64,000 bases of DNA from Photobacterium sanctipauli (GTDB taxonomy: Bacteria; Pseudomonadota; Gammaproteobacteria; Enterobacterales; Vibrionaceae). The stretch spans positions 62,001 through 126,000 of the forward strand of contig NZ_PYMA01000002.1 in NCBI RefSeq assembly GCF_003026495.1, in the 5' to 3' direction. The notes below the pieces were generated by a model. The model ran no database searches, had not been told where the DNA came from, and saw only the letters and a list, made by a program, of their open reading frames with translations. The number at the start of each line of letters is the position of its first letter. Within the stretch, counting starts at the first letter, position 1. A program made the translations under genes and the position numbers. Shown here one piece after another: positions 27,683 through 36,665 of this stretch.

Positions 27683-28094
27683 TACTCGATTCTCCATTTT
27701 ATTGAGGGGGGTTGCCCCGCGACATTGCTTCCGGTTGGCTCGTGACCAACTTATTTTATAACTGACTAATACCCATCGTTTTTGTTGTTGGTGGGTATGC
27801 TCACAACACGACTAGAACCAAGGGCTGGTAGCCTGATTGTGATGATAGGATCATTTTAGCAAGTTTTTTCTTTATTAAAACCCCCTCGACATAAAAAGCT
27901 CACGAGAAACGCCAGATATTTACCCATTCAATACCCATATTACTTTTAGGCGTTTTTTTCCTCGCCCCAAGGCAGTAGAATGTGCTTGTGAAATTCAACT
28001 TATAATACTGAGCAAGATCGTCGGGCTATATGTGTGAGAATTAATCAAGCATGCCGAATTGCTTGGTATAACTAAAATGTCGTAAGAGGAAGCT
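27683..28094. other. Divergent promoter region sodB/grxD
   Basis: Contains a hairpin ATACCCA/TGGGTAT (27769-27798) resembling the inverted repeat beside topB. Near 27910-27965 a short ACGCC/GGCGT pair is followed by seven Ts but has a loop of nearly 40 nt, too long for a convincing terminator. No further site is clear. Confidence 0.4.
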
Positions 28095-28430
28095 ATGGAA
28101 ACCATCGACAAAATTAAGCAGCAGATTTCTGAAAATCCAATCCTGTTGTACATGAAGGGTTCACCAAAACTGCCAAGCTGTGGTTTTTCATCTCAGGCAT
28201 CTCAAGCTCTAATGGGCTGCGGTGAGAAGTTTGCCTATGTAGATATCCTGCAAAACCCTGATATCCGTGCTGAGCTGCCTGCTTACGCACAGTGGCCAAC
28301 ATTCCCACAGCTATGGGTTGAAGGCGAGCTTATTGGTGGTTGTGACATCATCATCGAAATGTTCCAGAAAGGTGAGCTTCAGCCACTGATCAAAGAAGCG
28401 GCAGAGCGCCGTGACGCTGCTGCAGAGTAA
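28095..28430 (+). CDS. grxD: Monothiol glutaredoxin Grx4
   Basis: CGFS-type glutaredoxin of 111 residues that binds and transfers [2Fe-2S] clusters, often with BolA proteins. Active site CGFS with Cys29, preceded by the glutathione-binding lysine in YMKGSPKLP. WPTFPQLWVEGELIGGCDI is the conserved C-terminal part. GAGGAAG lies just before the ATG. It is divergent from sodB and has its own terminator. Confidence 0.96.
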   Translation: METIDKIKQQISENPILLYMKGSPKLPSCGFSSQASQALMGCGEKFAYVDILQNPDIRAELPAYAQWPTFPQLWVEGELIGGCDIIIEMFQKGELQPLIKEAAERRDAAAE

Positions 28431-28480
28431 TTCTCGCTTAAGCTCGGCGCTCAGTTAAGGCGCTCAGCGAAGCAGACAAC

Positions 28481-28518
28481 GAAACGCCCCAGCCATAATT
28501 GGCCGGGGCGTTTTTTTA
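28481..28518 (+). terminator. Rho-independent terminator after grxD
   Basis: AAACGCCCC...GGGGCGTTT forms a long GC-rich stem with one mismatch, followed by seven Ts. Confidence 0.92.
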
Positions 28519-28579
28519 GGGCCGCTTTTGAGTTTGTTTGCTCAGCCATGCCGAGACGTGGCTCGATGCATTATAAGTA

Positions 28580-31500
28580 TCAAAGTTGCTGGCTCAGCTG
28601 TTTGAGTTGCTTCATTTCATGCGCGTTTGGTGAAAGTTGCTGATTGCCTGCTTGATGCTCTATTTGCTCAAGGGGCATGGCGAGTGCTTCACATTCCAAC
28701 ATTCTTGCCGCGCCTTTCATGCGGTGGGCAACATCGGCCGCAGAGGCTTGGTTGTTATTGAGCAGCGCTTGTTCTAGCAGCTGAAGATCGTGCTGGTGGT
28801 TTTGCTTAAATTCTTCAATCAAGTTGTCACTGAGATCAGCATCGCCAAAGATAGCGAGGATCTTGTTTCTGTCGAGAACGCTTTTGTTGCGGGAGGGATC
28901 AAATTGGTCAGGTTTGGCGTCGTCGCTATCTAATATCGGGGAATCCGCTTCCTTTGTTGGAGCCTCTAGTTCTGCGGTAATACCGCCGAACAAGGCGCTG
29001 AAATCATCTTCCAAAGATGCTGGTTCTTGTGTTTGCTGTTGCTCGGGTTCTGGCTCGGGCGCGGAAGGCAGCCATTGTTCAATGACCGCCTTTAGCTTGT
29101 CGATTGATACCGGCTTGATCAAAAAGTCATTCATGCCTGCATCGATGCAGCGGTTTTCTTCGCCTTGGACGGCGTTGGCGGTGAGCGCAATGATAGGAAG
29201 GTGAGCAAACTCTTCCTGTAGGCGCAGTGTCGTGGCGAGAGTATAGCCATCCATTTCCGGCATGTGGCAGTCAGAGAGGATCAAGCCATAATGATGCTGC
29301 TGCAGTGCTTCAATGGCTTGTGCACCATTGTCTACAATGTCGGCATGCACGCCGATTTTTTCAAGCTGGTTGGCGATCACTTGTTGGTTGACGGGGTGAT
29401 CCTCTGCCACCAAGATCAACCGGCCATTTTTTTCGGCCTCTATTCTTGATTCGCGGGCTGCTTGCTCTACTGGTGCATTGATAACCGAATTGGTAATCGC
29501 GCTGACGGGCTCGGTAATGACATGCATTAGGTTGTCGGGTAGTAGTGGGTTGACCGACAGGCACCATTGATGATCAAGCGGCTCAGGCGAAAGCATCGGG
29601 TTCTGGCTGATCACAATTACCTTGCAGCTTGGTAGGTGGGTGCTGAGCCAAGTACTGTCGATGCCCAGTTGTTGCCAGAGAGATTGGGCGATACAAGCAA
29701 TGTCGGGTTGCTGCTGCTTGAGGGTATTGCAAATGGCGTGCGGGTGGGTTTGCGGGGCCACGTTAGTCACCACACCCTGATGTTCAAGGTATTGGCACAG
29801 CTCTTCGCGCTGCAGAAAATAACCGAATAGCAGTGCGCGTTTACCTGCCAACATTTGTGGGGTGCGTGTTGGCTCAGGTTGTTTGGTGATGGCAAGGGGA
29901 AGGAGAACGGAGAAAGTGCTCCCTTTTGCTTCTTCGCTGCTGAGGGTGATTTCCCCCTGCATTTGCTCAACCAGTTTGCGGGCGATGGCTAAACCGAGTC
30001 CGGTTCCACCGAAACGACGGCTGGTACTTTGATCGGCTTGCTCGAAGGGCTGGAACAGGGCTTGTTGCTGAGCCGGAGAAATACCAATTCCTGTATCCTT
30101 CACGCTAAAGCGTACATGCTGTATGCCATCTTCAGTAGTTGGACTCGTTGCCGAACTTGGTTGAGGGAGAGCATCCACCACTAACGAGATAGTCCCTTGT
30201 TGGGTGAACTTGATTGCATTGTTCAGAAAGTTATTGAGGATCTGGTGCAGGCGTATATCGTCGACAAAATGGCTTTCGGCAAGGTTTGGATCTTGCCAGT
30301 AATGAAAGGCCAGCCCCTTCTGCTGGGCATGGATAGATTGTGGCTGGATGATCCTTGCTAGTGTCGTCCCCAAGGCAATGTCTGCGGGGCTCAGTTCCAA
30401 TTTTCCTGCTTCAATCTTTGAAAAGTCCAAGATGTCATTGACGATATGGAGCATGTTTCGCGCCGATTGGGTCAAACCGCCGTGTAGGCTGCGTGTTTCC
30501 TCGTTGAGTGGCTGGTCTTGCATCAGCTCTAATAAACCGAGTATACCGCTGATGGGCGTACGCACTTCATGGCTCATGGTGGCAAGGAATTGGGACTTGG
30601 CGGCGGTGGCAATTTCTGCTTTTTTCCGGGCGTCATCGAGCGCCAGCTGCTGTTGCTTGAGTAGCGAAATATCAGTGACGACGGTGTTCCAATAGTAACC
30701 GCCATCTTCATGGGGAGTGATACGGCTCTTGAACTGCACCCATTTCGGTTTGCCACTTGGGCACTTCATGGCTTGCTCGTGATCCCAGTGTCCTTGCTGG
30801 CACGCTCTGAGCATACTGTTTTCCAGGCTTTGCTCATCATCCAATAACATTTGCTCAAGTAAACTGGACGGTGCCGATAGCAGTTGGTCGGCATTGATAT
30901 GGAGTAACTCGGTGATCCCGGCACTGATAAAGGTGAAGTGCAGTGCCAATGGTTTATCCGGATCCGGTTGGACGTGCTGGAGCACGATACCATCAAGGTT
31001 ATCGGCTAGTTGCTGCAACCGTTGCTCTGCCCGTTTTGCCCGTCGCTCGGCTGTTTTTCGCTGTAAGATCTCCTGTGCCATTTTGCGGTTCCAGCCAATG
31101 ATGCTAACGATCACCATTAGCCCGAGTGCAGAAATAAGCCCTGCCCACTTGGCGACCTCCATTGGTGCTAAGCCTTCTTGGTAGTCATAAGTGAGCCATT
31201 TGTGCTCTAGCCGATCGAACTCTTCTTTGGGTATGGTCGCCAACGCTTTATCGATAATGCCGTGTAATATTGGATGACGATAGTTGACGGCAAACCTGAG
31301 GGGTAACAGGTTTTCAGGCTGGATTTGCCCGATCATCTTGAACTGGCCGATATAGCTGCTTTGCAATAAGGGTGAAGCGTGATGAAGTGAGCTTAGTACC
31401 TGATCGACGGTATTCTGTTGTAGTGCCCGAAATGCTGACGCTTGATCCATAAAGAAAGTCGGCTTGCAGGTGCTGCAAAGTGTGGCAAGTAACTCTTCGC

Positions 31501-32728
31501 CGGCAGTACCACTAATGACCCCGACTTTTGGTTCTGAGTCGGTGAATAAGCCACCGAGCGAGGCTCCAGCATGGCCGAAAAGTACCCAGGGCTCATCAAT
31601 ATAGGGGGCCGAAAAATACATTTGCAGGCTACTTTCCTCGGTTTCAGCCACAGCCGATAGCATCATCACTTCGCCATCGATGAATGATTCGGTTAAAGCG
31701 GCATAAGACGGGTTTGATTGGGGCTTAAACTTCACGCCCAGCTCGTAGCTTAAAATATCAAGCAGATCGGCGCTTAGTCCGGAGTGGCGATTTTGGTCGT
31801 CAACAAAATCGTACGGGCCCCAGTCTTGGTGTACGCCAACAGAAATGGTTGGGTTGCCGTCAAGCCAGTTTCTTTCTTCTTGGCTGAGCTTGAGTTGCCC
31901 GTAATGGGTGAACATATTTTGTTGTTCGGGGGTGAGCCATTGGTTGTAAATGGCGGGCATGCTGTCGCGCTTTATGTCTTCCAGGGCAAAGTTAATCCGG
32001 CTCAGTAGCTTATGTTTTCCCTTGGGGGCCGAAAAATGCAGGTGTTTGGTGGGCAGCCCAGGCAGTATTGATAAGGTTAGGGCTGGGTTGCCCTGTTGCT
32101 TTAACAAGTTGGACAACACAACAGCATCACCGACATAACCGAAGGCAGTACCGCTTAAAATCGCACTGATAGCCTCATTGCTGTCGGCAACGGGCTTGAG
32201 CCAAGCACTGGGTAATAGGGTTGGCAGCAATTCATTGAGTGCAAATCCCTTTTCGACCGCTATGGTTTTCTTGTTGAGCTGTTGGTAATCGTTGACCGAC
32301 TTATTGTGGGTGATCACCCCGCGGCGGATAGAAAACATGGGATCGCTAAACGACATATACTGTTGCCGCTCGAAAGTAGCCGTGACACCCAAGAGTAAAT
32401 CAAGCTCGCCTGCTTTAAATGCCGCTAATACCTGTTGGAAATCGGGGTAGAGCACTAATTGATATTCGAAGCCAGTTTGGTTTGCTACCTTTCTGAGGAC
32501 ATCAACCATAAGTCCGCTATAGGCACTATTTGCGAGCGGGTAGCCTGCCGCTGTGACTTTATGGGGCGAAACTTGCTTGTCGATATAGATGTATGGCGGT
32601 ACATCAAAATAAGGCAAGCCGACTTTCAATGTGGGTTGCTGGCTAGCGAAACTCACTGGCGGGAAGCAAAGCCATCCCAAAATGAAAACTATTTTGGCCA
32701 ACGCCAGCTTAGAGGTGCGAGACAACAT
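28580..32728 (-). CDS. BvgS/EvgS-type hybrid sensor histidine kinase
   Basis: 1382 residues. Signal peptide (~1-28), two tandem periplasmic solute-binding (SBP_bac_3, venus-flytrap) domains (~35-265 and ~285-520), one membrane segment (~530-550), a PAS-like domain (~575-690), then the kinase: phospho-His H720 in SHEVRTPISG, N box NNFLNNAIKFT, G boxes DTGIGIS and GGTGLGLA. A degenerate receiver (~940-1050) lacks the acceptor Asp. A true receiver has D1153 in SDCHMPEMDG, and the C-terminal Hpt domain has H1335 in AHRMKGAA. The ligand is probably a small solute such as an amino acid. It follows the REC-TPR gene by 32 bp. Confidence 0.93.
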   Translation of the reverse strand: MLSRTSKLALAKIVFILGWLCFPPVSFASQQPTLKVGLPYFDVPPYIYIDKQVSPHKVTAAGYPLANSAYSGLMVDVLRKVANQTGFEYQLVLYPDFQQVLAAFKAGELDLLLGVTATFERQQYMSFSDPMFSIRRGVITHNKSVNDYQQLNKKTIAVEKGFALNELLPTLLPSAWLKPVADSNEAISAILSGTAFGYVGDAVVLSNLLKQQGNPALTLSILPGLPTKHLHFSAPKGKHKLLSRINFALEDIKRDSMPAIYNQWLTPEQQNMFTHYGQLKLSQEERNWLDGNPTISVGVHQDWGPYDFVDDQNRHSGLSADLLDILSYELGVKFKPQSNPSYAALTESFIDGEVMMLSAVAETEESSLQMYFSAPYIDEPWVLFGHAGASLGGLFTDSEPKVGVISGTAGEELLATLCSTCKPTFFMDQASAFRALQQNTVDQVLSSLHHASPLLQSSYIGQFKMIGQIQPENLLPLRFAVNYRHPILHGIIDKALATIPKEEFDRLEHKWLTYDYQEGLAPMEVAKWAGLISALGLMVIVSIIGWNRKMAQEILQRKTAERRAKRAEQRLQQLADNLDGIVLQHVQPDPDKPLALHFTFISAGITELLHINADQLLSAPSSLLEQMLLDDEQSLENSMLRACQQGHWDHEQAMKCPSGKPKWVQFKSRITPHEDGGYYWNTVVTDISLLKQQQLALDDARKKAEIATAAKSQFLATMSHEVRTPISGILGLLELMQDQPLNEETRSLHGGLTQSARNMLHIVNDILDFSKIEAGKLELSPADIALGTTLARIIQPQSIHAQQKGLAFHYWQDPNLAESHFVDDIRLHQILNNFLNNAIKFTQQGTISLVVDALPQPSSATSPTTEDGIQHVRFSVKDTGIGISPAQQQALFQPFEQADQSTSRRFGGTGLGLAIARKLVEQMQGEITLSSEEAKGSTFSVLLPLAITKQPEPTRTPQMLAGKRALLFGYFLQREELCQYLEHQGVVTNVAPQTHPHAICNTLKQQQPDIACIAQSLWQQLGIDSTWLSTHLPSCKVIVISQNPMLSPEPLDHQWCLSVNPLLPDNLMHVITEPVSAITNSVINAPVEQAARESRIEAEKNGRLILVAEDHPVNQQVIANQLEKIGVHADIVDNGAQAIEALQQHHYGLILSDCHMPEMDGYTLATTLRLQEEFAHLPIIALTANAVQGEENRCIDAGMNDFLIKPVSIDKLKAVIEQWLPSAPEPEPEQQQTQEPASLEDDFSALFGGITAELEAPTKEADSPILDSDDAKPDQFDPSRNKSVLDRNKILAIFGDADLSDNLIEEFKQNHQHDLQLLEQALLNNNQASAADVAHRMKGAARMLECEALAMPLEQIEHQAGNQQLSPNAHEMKQLKQLSQQL

Positions 32729-32760
32729 ACTTTACATCCTTGCAAAGGGTGACTTAGTTA

Positions 32761-34095
32761 TTAAGCGCTAGGCTCCGGTAGCGAAATTGCTTCTTGCTTG
32801 ACAAACTTACCCAGTGCGATGGCCTGTAGCCTTGCCAAGGTTAGGCTGGCGGGCAGTTGCAGGCTGTCTATTATCTTGATCGTGCGCTTGATGCCACTTG
32901 GATCGCCAAGTTGATTTAATGCCCAGCAAATTAAGTAGCCGGTTTCGGTGTCAGTGATTTCTTTGTCCGTGATATCTGCCAATACCTCTTTGGCCTGCTC
33001 TTTCTCTTCTATTAGTAGGAATTTAATGGCGGCAATGGCCTTGTGGGTGCCTTTTGAGGTAATTCTACTCTTCGGATCTTTGCTGATCCTTGCCCACGCA
33101 CTTTCCAACCGCCAGTTTTCAAGGGATTGAGGTTTCTCTTTTTGACATGCAAGTAGATCGGTAAAGGCGATGAGTCCTCGCCGTCCCGAACTGTCCCACA
33201 TCGAGTTCGGGAGCAGCTGCGCACTCTTAAGCAGTAATGGGGTGGCTTTGTCTATCTCTTGTTCGATGATGTATAGCCATGCTAGGCAAAGTGTTTGGTC
33301 AAGGCTGCTAGTATGAAGTTGGATATGGCGCTGGATGGTGTGTTCAAGTAGCTCCCACTGCTCGGAGAGGGTGCAGAGGGTGGCTTTAATACCCAGTAGC
33401 CTGACATTAAACGGGTTCTCGTCAATGAGGTTGTTAAGCTGTTCAATGGCTTGGCGGAATTGTTGTTGGTCTGCCAATATTTCCACCTGCTTTATTTTTG
33501 CCGGCAAGTAGTCATGAATTTGCAGCAAGCCTGCCAGCATTGCTTGTGCTTTGTCATATTGGTGATTGGCTCTTAGCATATCAGCGACGAACAGTGTCCC
33601 GCCTTTGAGTGCCATGGTATCCGGTGCTTTAGAAAATAAGGGCTTAACTTGGTTTAGCCCCCCTTCGCCAAAGGCTTGTTGGAGTGTGCCGCAAAAGGTG
33701 CGGCGCTGTAGCCCGGATGAAACTCGCTTGATGATATCTTCAGAGCGTATCGGCTTGATCAGGTAGCCATCAGGCTCAAGCTGCGAATAGCCGAAAAACA
33801 CATCTTGGCTATCATTGCCGGTGACGATAAACACCAAGGCGTTGGGGGAAATGAGCTGCTTGTAATGCAAATATTCCAAAAGCTGCAACCCTGTGCTGCC
33901 GGCACCAAGGTTATGGTCGATAAGCAGAATATCGAACTTGCGTTTGCTACATGCCGCGATGGCGCCTTTGGCGCTGGCAGTACTGACGATGTTGTTCATC
34001 GGGACGCCAAGCTTCATCAACAGTGCGCGGGTCGCACTTTGAATGATGTTGCTGTCGTCGATGATTAGATACGAAGACTGGGCCAGAATTTCCAT
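32761..34095 (-). CDS. Response regulator with TPR-like C-terminal region
   Basis: 444 residues. A receiver domain fills ~1-125 (acidic pair D13-D14, phospho-acceptor D60 in LLIDHNLGAG, Lys in YLIKPIRSED). The rest (~150-430) is helical with tetratricopeptide-like repeats (KAQAMLAGLLQIHDYLPAKI, QAIEQLNNLIDENPFN). There is no DNA-binding or enzymatic output domain. The architecture recalls V. cholerae VieB, a receiver-TPR protein modulating a neighbouring hybrid kinase, but no VieA-like regulator is adjacent. It is transcribed just before the hybrid sensor kinase, its likely partner. Confidence 0.85.
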   Translation of the reverse strand: MEILAQSSYLIIDDSNIIQSATRALLMKLGVPMNNIVSTASAKGAIAACSKRKFDILLIDHNLGAGSTGLQLLEYLHYKQLISPNALVFIVTGNDSQDVFFGYSQLEPDGYLIKPIRSEDIIKRVSSGLQRRTFCGTLQQAFGEGGLNQVKPLFSKAPDTMALKGGTLFVADMLRANHQYDKAQAMLAGLLQIHDYLPAKIKQVEILADQQQFRQAIEQLNNLIDENPFNVRLLGIKATLCTLSEQWELLEHTIQRHIQLHTSSLDQTLCLAWLYIIEQEIDKATPLLLKSAQLLPNSMWDSSGRRGLIAFTDLLACQKEKPQSLENWRLESAWARISKDPKSRITSKGTHKAIAAIKFLLIEEKEQAKEVLADITDKEITDTETGYLICWALNQLGDPSGIKRTIKIIDSLQLPASLTLARLQAIALGKFVKQEAISLPEPSA

Positions 34096-34215
34096 TTCTC
34101 ATCCCTGAAATTTTTATTCTTTATTCGCTAACTATAGGCTAGAGATGCCATTATGAAAATGGGTTTATAGCATCTGGTTTTATTTTGCTAAGTGTTTGGC
34201 TAGTCAGTAAAAGAA

Positions 34216-34249
34216 TAAAAAAACACCAGCCTTATAGGGCTGGTGTTTT
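34216..34249 (-). terminator. Terminator between antiporter and two-component genes
   Basis: AAACACCAGCC and GGCTGGTGTTT make an 11-bp stem; on the minus strand a T-run (TTTTTTTATTC) follows, ending the antiporter transcript. On the plus strand only TTTT follows. Confidence 0.88.
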
Positions 34250-34304
34250 CAGGTAAGTTTATACCCTGGGGTATTTTCTTTAGGCCGTAAGGCTATTTGC
34301 CGGG

Positions 34305-35627
34305 CTACAGCACCATAGCCGCAATCCAGCCAAAGGCAATCAGTGGTAGGTTGTAGTGTAGGAAAGTCGGTACCACCGTTTCCCATACGTGCTCGTGCTG
34401 GCCGTCAGCGTTCAAGCCCGCTGTTGGACCCAAGGTTGAGTCAGACGCAGGGGAGCCCGCATCACCCAGTGCGGCAGCTGTACCGACTAGGGCTACCGTA
34501 GCCAATGGCGAGAAGCCGAAAGTGATACATAGCGGTACGTAGATGGTCGCTAGGATTGGGATAGTCGAGAAAGATGAACCGATACCCATAGTAACCAGTA
34601 GGCCAACAACCAACATTAGGATGGCAGCTAGCGGCTTGTTATCGCCAATTACGTCAGCCAATGAGCTAACCAAGGTCTCAACACCACCGGTTGCTTTCAT
34701 TACCGAAGCAAAGCCCGCTGCGGCAATCATGATAAAGCCGATCATTGCCATCATGTGGACGCCTTTGGTGAATACGTCGTGGGTTTCCTTCCACTTGATC
34801 ACACCACCAAAAGTAAACACCATGAAGCCGATCAGGCCACCAATGATCATCGAACCGCTGTACAGCTGGGCACCCAGTGCCGCAATGATGGCACCAACAG
34901 CAATGTAGACATGCTGCATGTTGATTTCAGCGTGCTCTGGTTCGCTCGCCAGGATTTTCTCTTCCGAGTACTCACGTGGTTTGCGGTAGCTAATAAAGGT
35001 GGCAACCAGCAGGCCGAAGATCATGCCCATCGCAGGTAGTAGCATTGCAAGCGGTACTTGGCCTGCACTAACGTCCAAACCATTGTCGTGTAGGTTTTTC
35101 AGTAGGATGTTATTTAGGAAGATGCCACCAAAGCCGACAGGTAACACCATGTACGGCGTTACAAGGCCGAATGTCAGCACACAGGCAATAAGGCGACGGT
35201 CTAGTTTTAGCTTCGCGAATACGTGCAATAGCGGTGGGATCACTATCGGGATAAACGCGATGTGAACCGGAATGGCATTCTGCGAAGAAATGGCCAAAAG
35301 CACTAAAATAGAAAGAACAGAGTATTTTACGCCAGTGGCTGCTGCTGCGTTGTGATGGCCGCTGATGCGCTTGATCACTTTTTGCGCCAGTACATCCGTG
35401 ATGCCCGAGCGTGAAATGGCAACAGCGAAAGTACCAAGCATGGCATAGCTAAGTGCAGTGGTTGCACCGCCGCCTAGGCCGCTTTCGAAGGCACTGACGG
35501 TGTCCGCCAGTGGCATCCCGCCGATCAAGCCACCAAGAATGGCACTGAAGGTAAGCGCAACTACTACGTTGACCCGCATCAATGCGAGTACAAGCATAAC
35601 GCATACCGAAATTACTACAGGGTTCAT
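34305..35627 (-). CDS. Na+/H+ antiporter family membrane protein
   Basis: 440 residues with about eleven hydrophobic segments. It matches the Na+/H+ antiporter (NhaC-like, PF03553-type) group: [43 protein letters not shown] and, near the C-terminus, [20 protein letters not shown]. Some relatives of this group move organic acids or amino acids instead of sodium, so the substrate is uncertain. It appears monocistronic, divergent from the peroxiredoxin gene. Confidence 0.85.
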   Translation of the reverse strand: MNPVVISVCVMLVLALMRVNVVVALTFSAILGGLIGGMPLADTVSAFESGLGGGATTALSYAMLGTFAVAISRSGITDVLAQKVIKRISGHHNAAAATGVKYSVLSILVLLAISSQNAIPVHIAFIPIVIPPLLHVFAKLKLDRRLIACVLTFGLVTPYMVLPVGFGGIFLNNILLKNLHDNGLDVSAGQVPLAMLLPAMGMIFGLLVATFISYRKPREYSEEKILASEPEHAEINMQHVYIAVGAIIAALGAQLYSGSMIIGGLIGFMVFTFGGVIKWKETHDVFTKGVHMMAMIGFIMIAAAGFASVMKATGGVETLVSSLADVIGDNKPLAAILMLVVGLLVTMGIGSSFSTIPILATIYVPLCITFGFSPLATVALVGTAAALGDAGSPASDSTLGPTAGLNADGQHEHVWETVVPTFLHYNLPLIAFGWIAAMVL

Positions 35628-35969
35628 AAAACTTAGATCCGTCGTTGTGTTATGTCGTTAAAATGTTTGTATTACTACAACTGGCACGAAATGAGTGCCT
35701 AGAAAGTAGTATTTATAATTTAATTGGGCTGTTTTGCTCAAAACCATTCAGTTTGCTGAAAATTTACAACATGTCGAGAAAAATTTTACCGTAAAAGGGA
35801 ATTTCTTTATCTGTGCTGTATGTCTTAGCCTTGTCATCAATGGGTGTTTATACTGGTTTGGATATTCGTTAAATGTATAACCTGTAGTAATAACAATGCG
35901 TTATTACTATTCATAAGCTGAAGTGTTGGATTGTTCACCAATTCGATGCTCAATTAAATGGAGTTTGTT
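35628..35969. promoter_or_regulatory. Divergent region antiporter/peroxiredoxin with a 25-bp palindrome
   Basis: 342 bp, AT-rich. At 35885-35909 there is a perfect inverted repeat, TAGTAATAAC, spacer AATGC, GTTATTACTA, centred about 73 bp before the peroxiredoxin start. This is the size and place of an operator for a dimeric regulator. It does not match OxyR or Fur consensus by eye, so the regulator is unknown. Confidence 0.5.
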
Positions 35970-36575
35970 ATGAGTGTACTAGTAGGCCGTCCTGCGCCAG
36001 ACTTTACTGCAGCAGCTGTTTTAGGCAACGGTGAGATTGTTGACCAGTTCAACCTAAAAGAGCACATTGCTGGCAAGCCGGCGGTTATTTTCTTTTACCC
36101 ACTAGACTTTACCTTTGTTTGCCCATCAGAACTGATCGCTTTCGATAAGCGTTTTGCTGACTTCCAAGCGAAGGGTGTCGAGGTGATCGGTGTTTCAATC
36201 GACTCGCAGTTTTCCCACAACGCATGGCGTAACACCGCGGTAGAAGATGGCGGTATCGGTCCTGTTCAGTACCCATTGATTGCAGATACTAAGCATGAAA
36301 TCTGCCAAGCCTACGACGTTGAGCATCCTGAAGCGGGCGTTGCCTTCCGTGGCTCGTTCCTGATCGACAAAGAAGGTGTGGTTCGCCACCAGGTTGTAAA
36401 TGATCTGCCGCTAGGCCGTAATATCGATGAAATGCTACGTATGGTTGATGCGCTTCAGTTCCACGAAGAGCACGGCGAAGTTTGCCCTGCACAGTGGGAG
36501 AAAGGTAAAGAAGGTATGGATGCATCACCACAGGGTGTAGCCGCTTACCTGTCAGAGCACACTGACGATTTGTAA
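35970..36575 (+). CDS. 2-Cys peroxiredoxin (Prx1/AhpC family)
   Basis: Thiol peroxidase reducing hydrogen peroxide and organic peroxides; 201 residues. Peroxidatic C51 in PLDFTFVCPSE and resolving C172 in HGEVCPAQW. GGIGPV is present but no C-terminal YF motif is seen. The start is the ATG giving MSVLVGRPAPDF, with GGAG about 7 nt upstream, rather than an ATG four codons earlier. No ahpF is adjacent, so thioredoxin is the likely reductant. It ends at a bidirectional terminator. Confidence 0.94.
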   Translation: MSVLVGRPAPDFTAAAVLGNGEIVDQFNLKEHIAGKPAVIFFYPLDFTFVCPSELIAFDKRFADFQAKGVEVIGVSIDSQFSHNAWRNTAVEDGGIGPVQYPLIADTKHEICQAYDVEHPEAGVAFRGSFLIDKEGVVRHQVVNDLPLGRNIDEMLRMVDALQFHEEHGEVCPAQWEKGKEGMDASPQGVAAYLSEHTDDL

Positions 36576-36633
36576 GGATCTGGATTGATTGCCGAGCTCA
36601 AGCGAGCTTGGCTGCAAATACAGTGAAGAAGAG

Positions 36634-36661
36634 AAGGCTAGCCAAGTGGCTAGCCTTTTTG
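36634..36661. terminator. Bidirectional terminator
   Basis: AAGGCTAGCCA and TGGCTAGCCTT form an 11-bp stem with a very short loop, followed on the plus strand by five Ts. It lies between the convergent peroxiredoxin and lipase genes. Confidence 0.85.
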
Positions 36662-36665
36662 TTGC

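Noticed and set aside
27905..27970. Terminated small RNA in the sodB/grxD gap
   Set aside because: The ACGCC/GGCGT pair before the T-run encloses a loop of nearly 40 nt, too weak to call.
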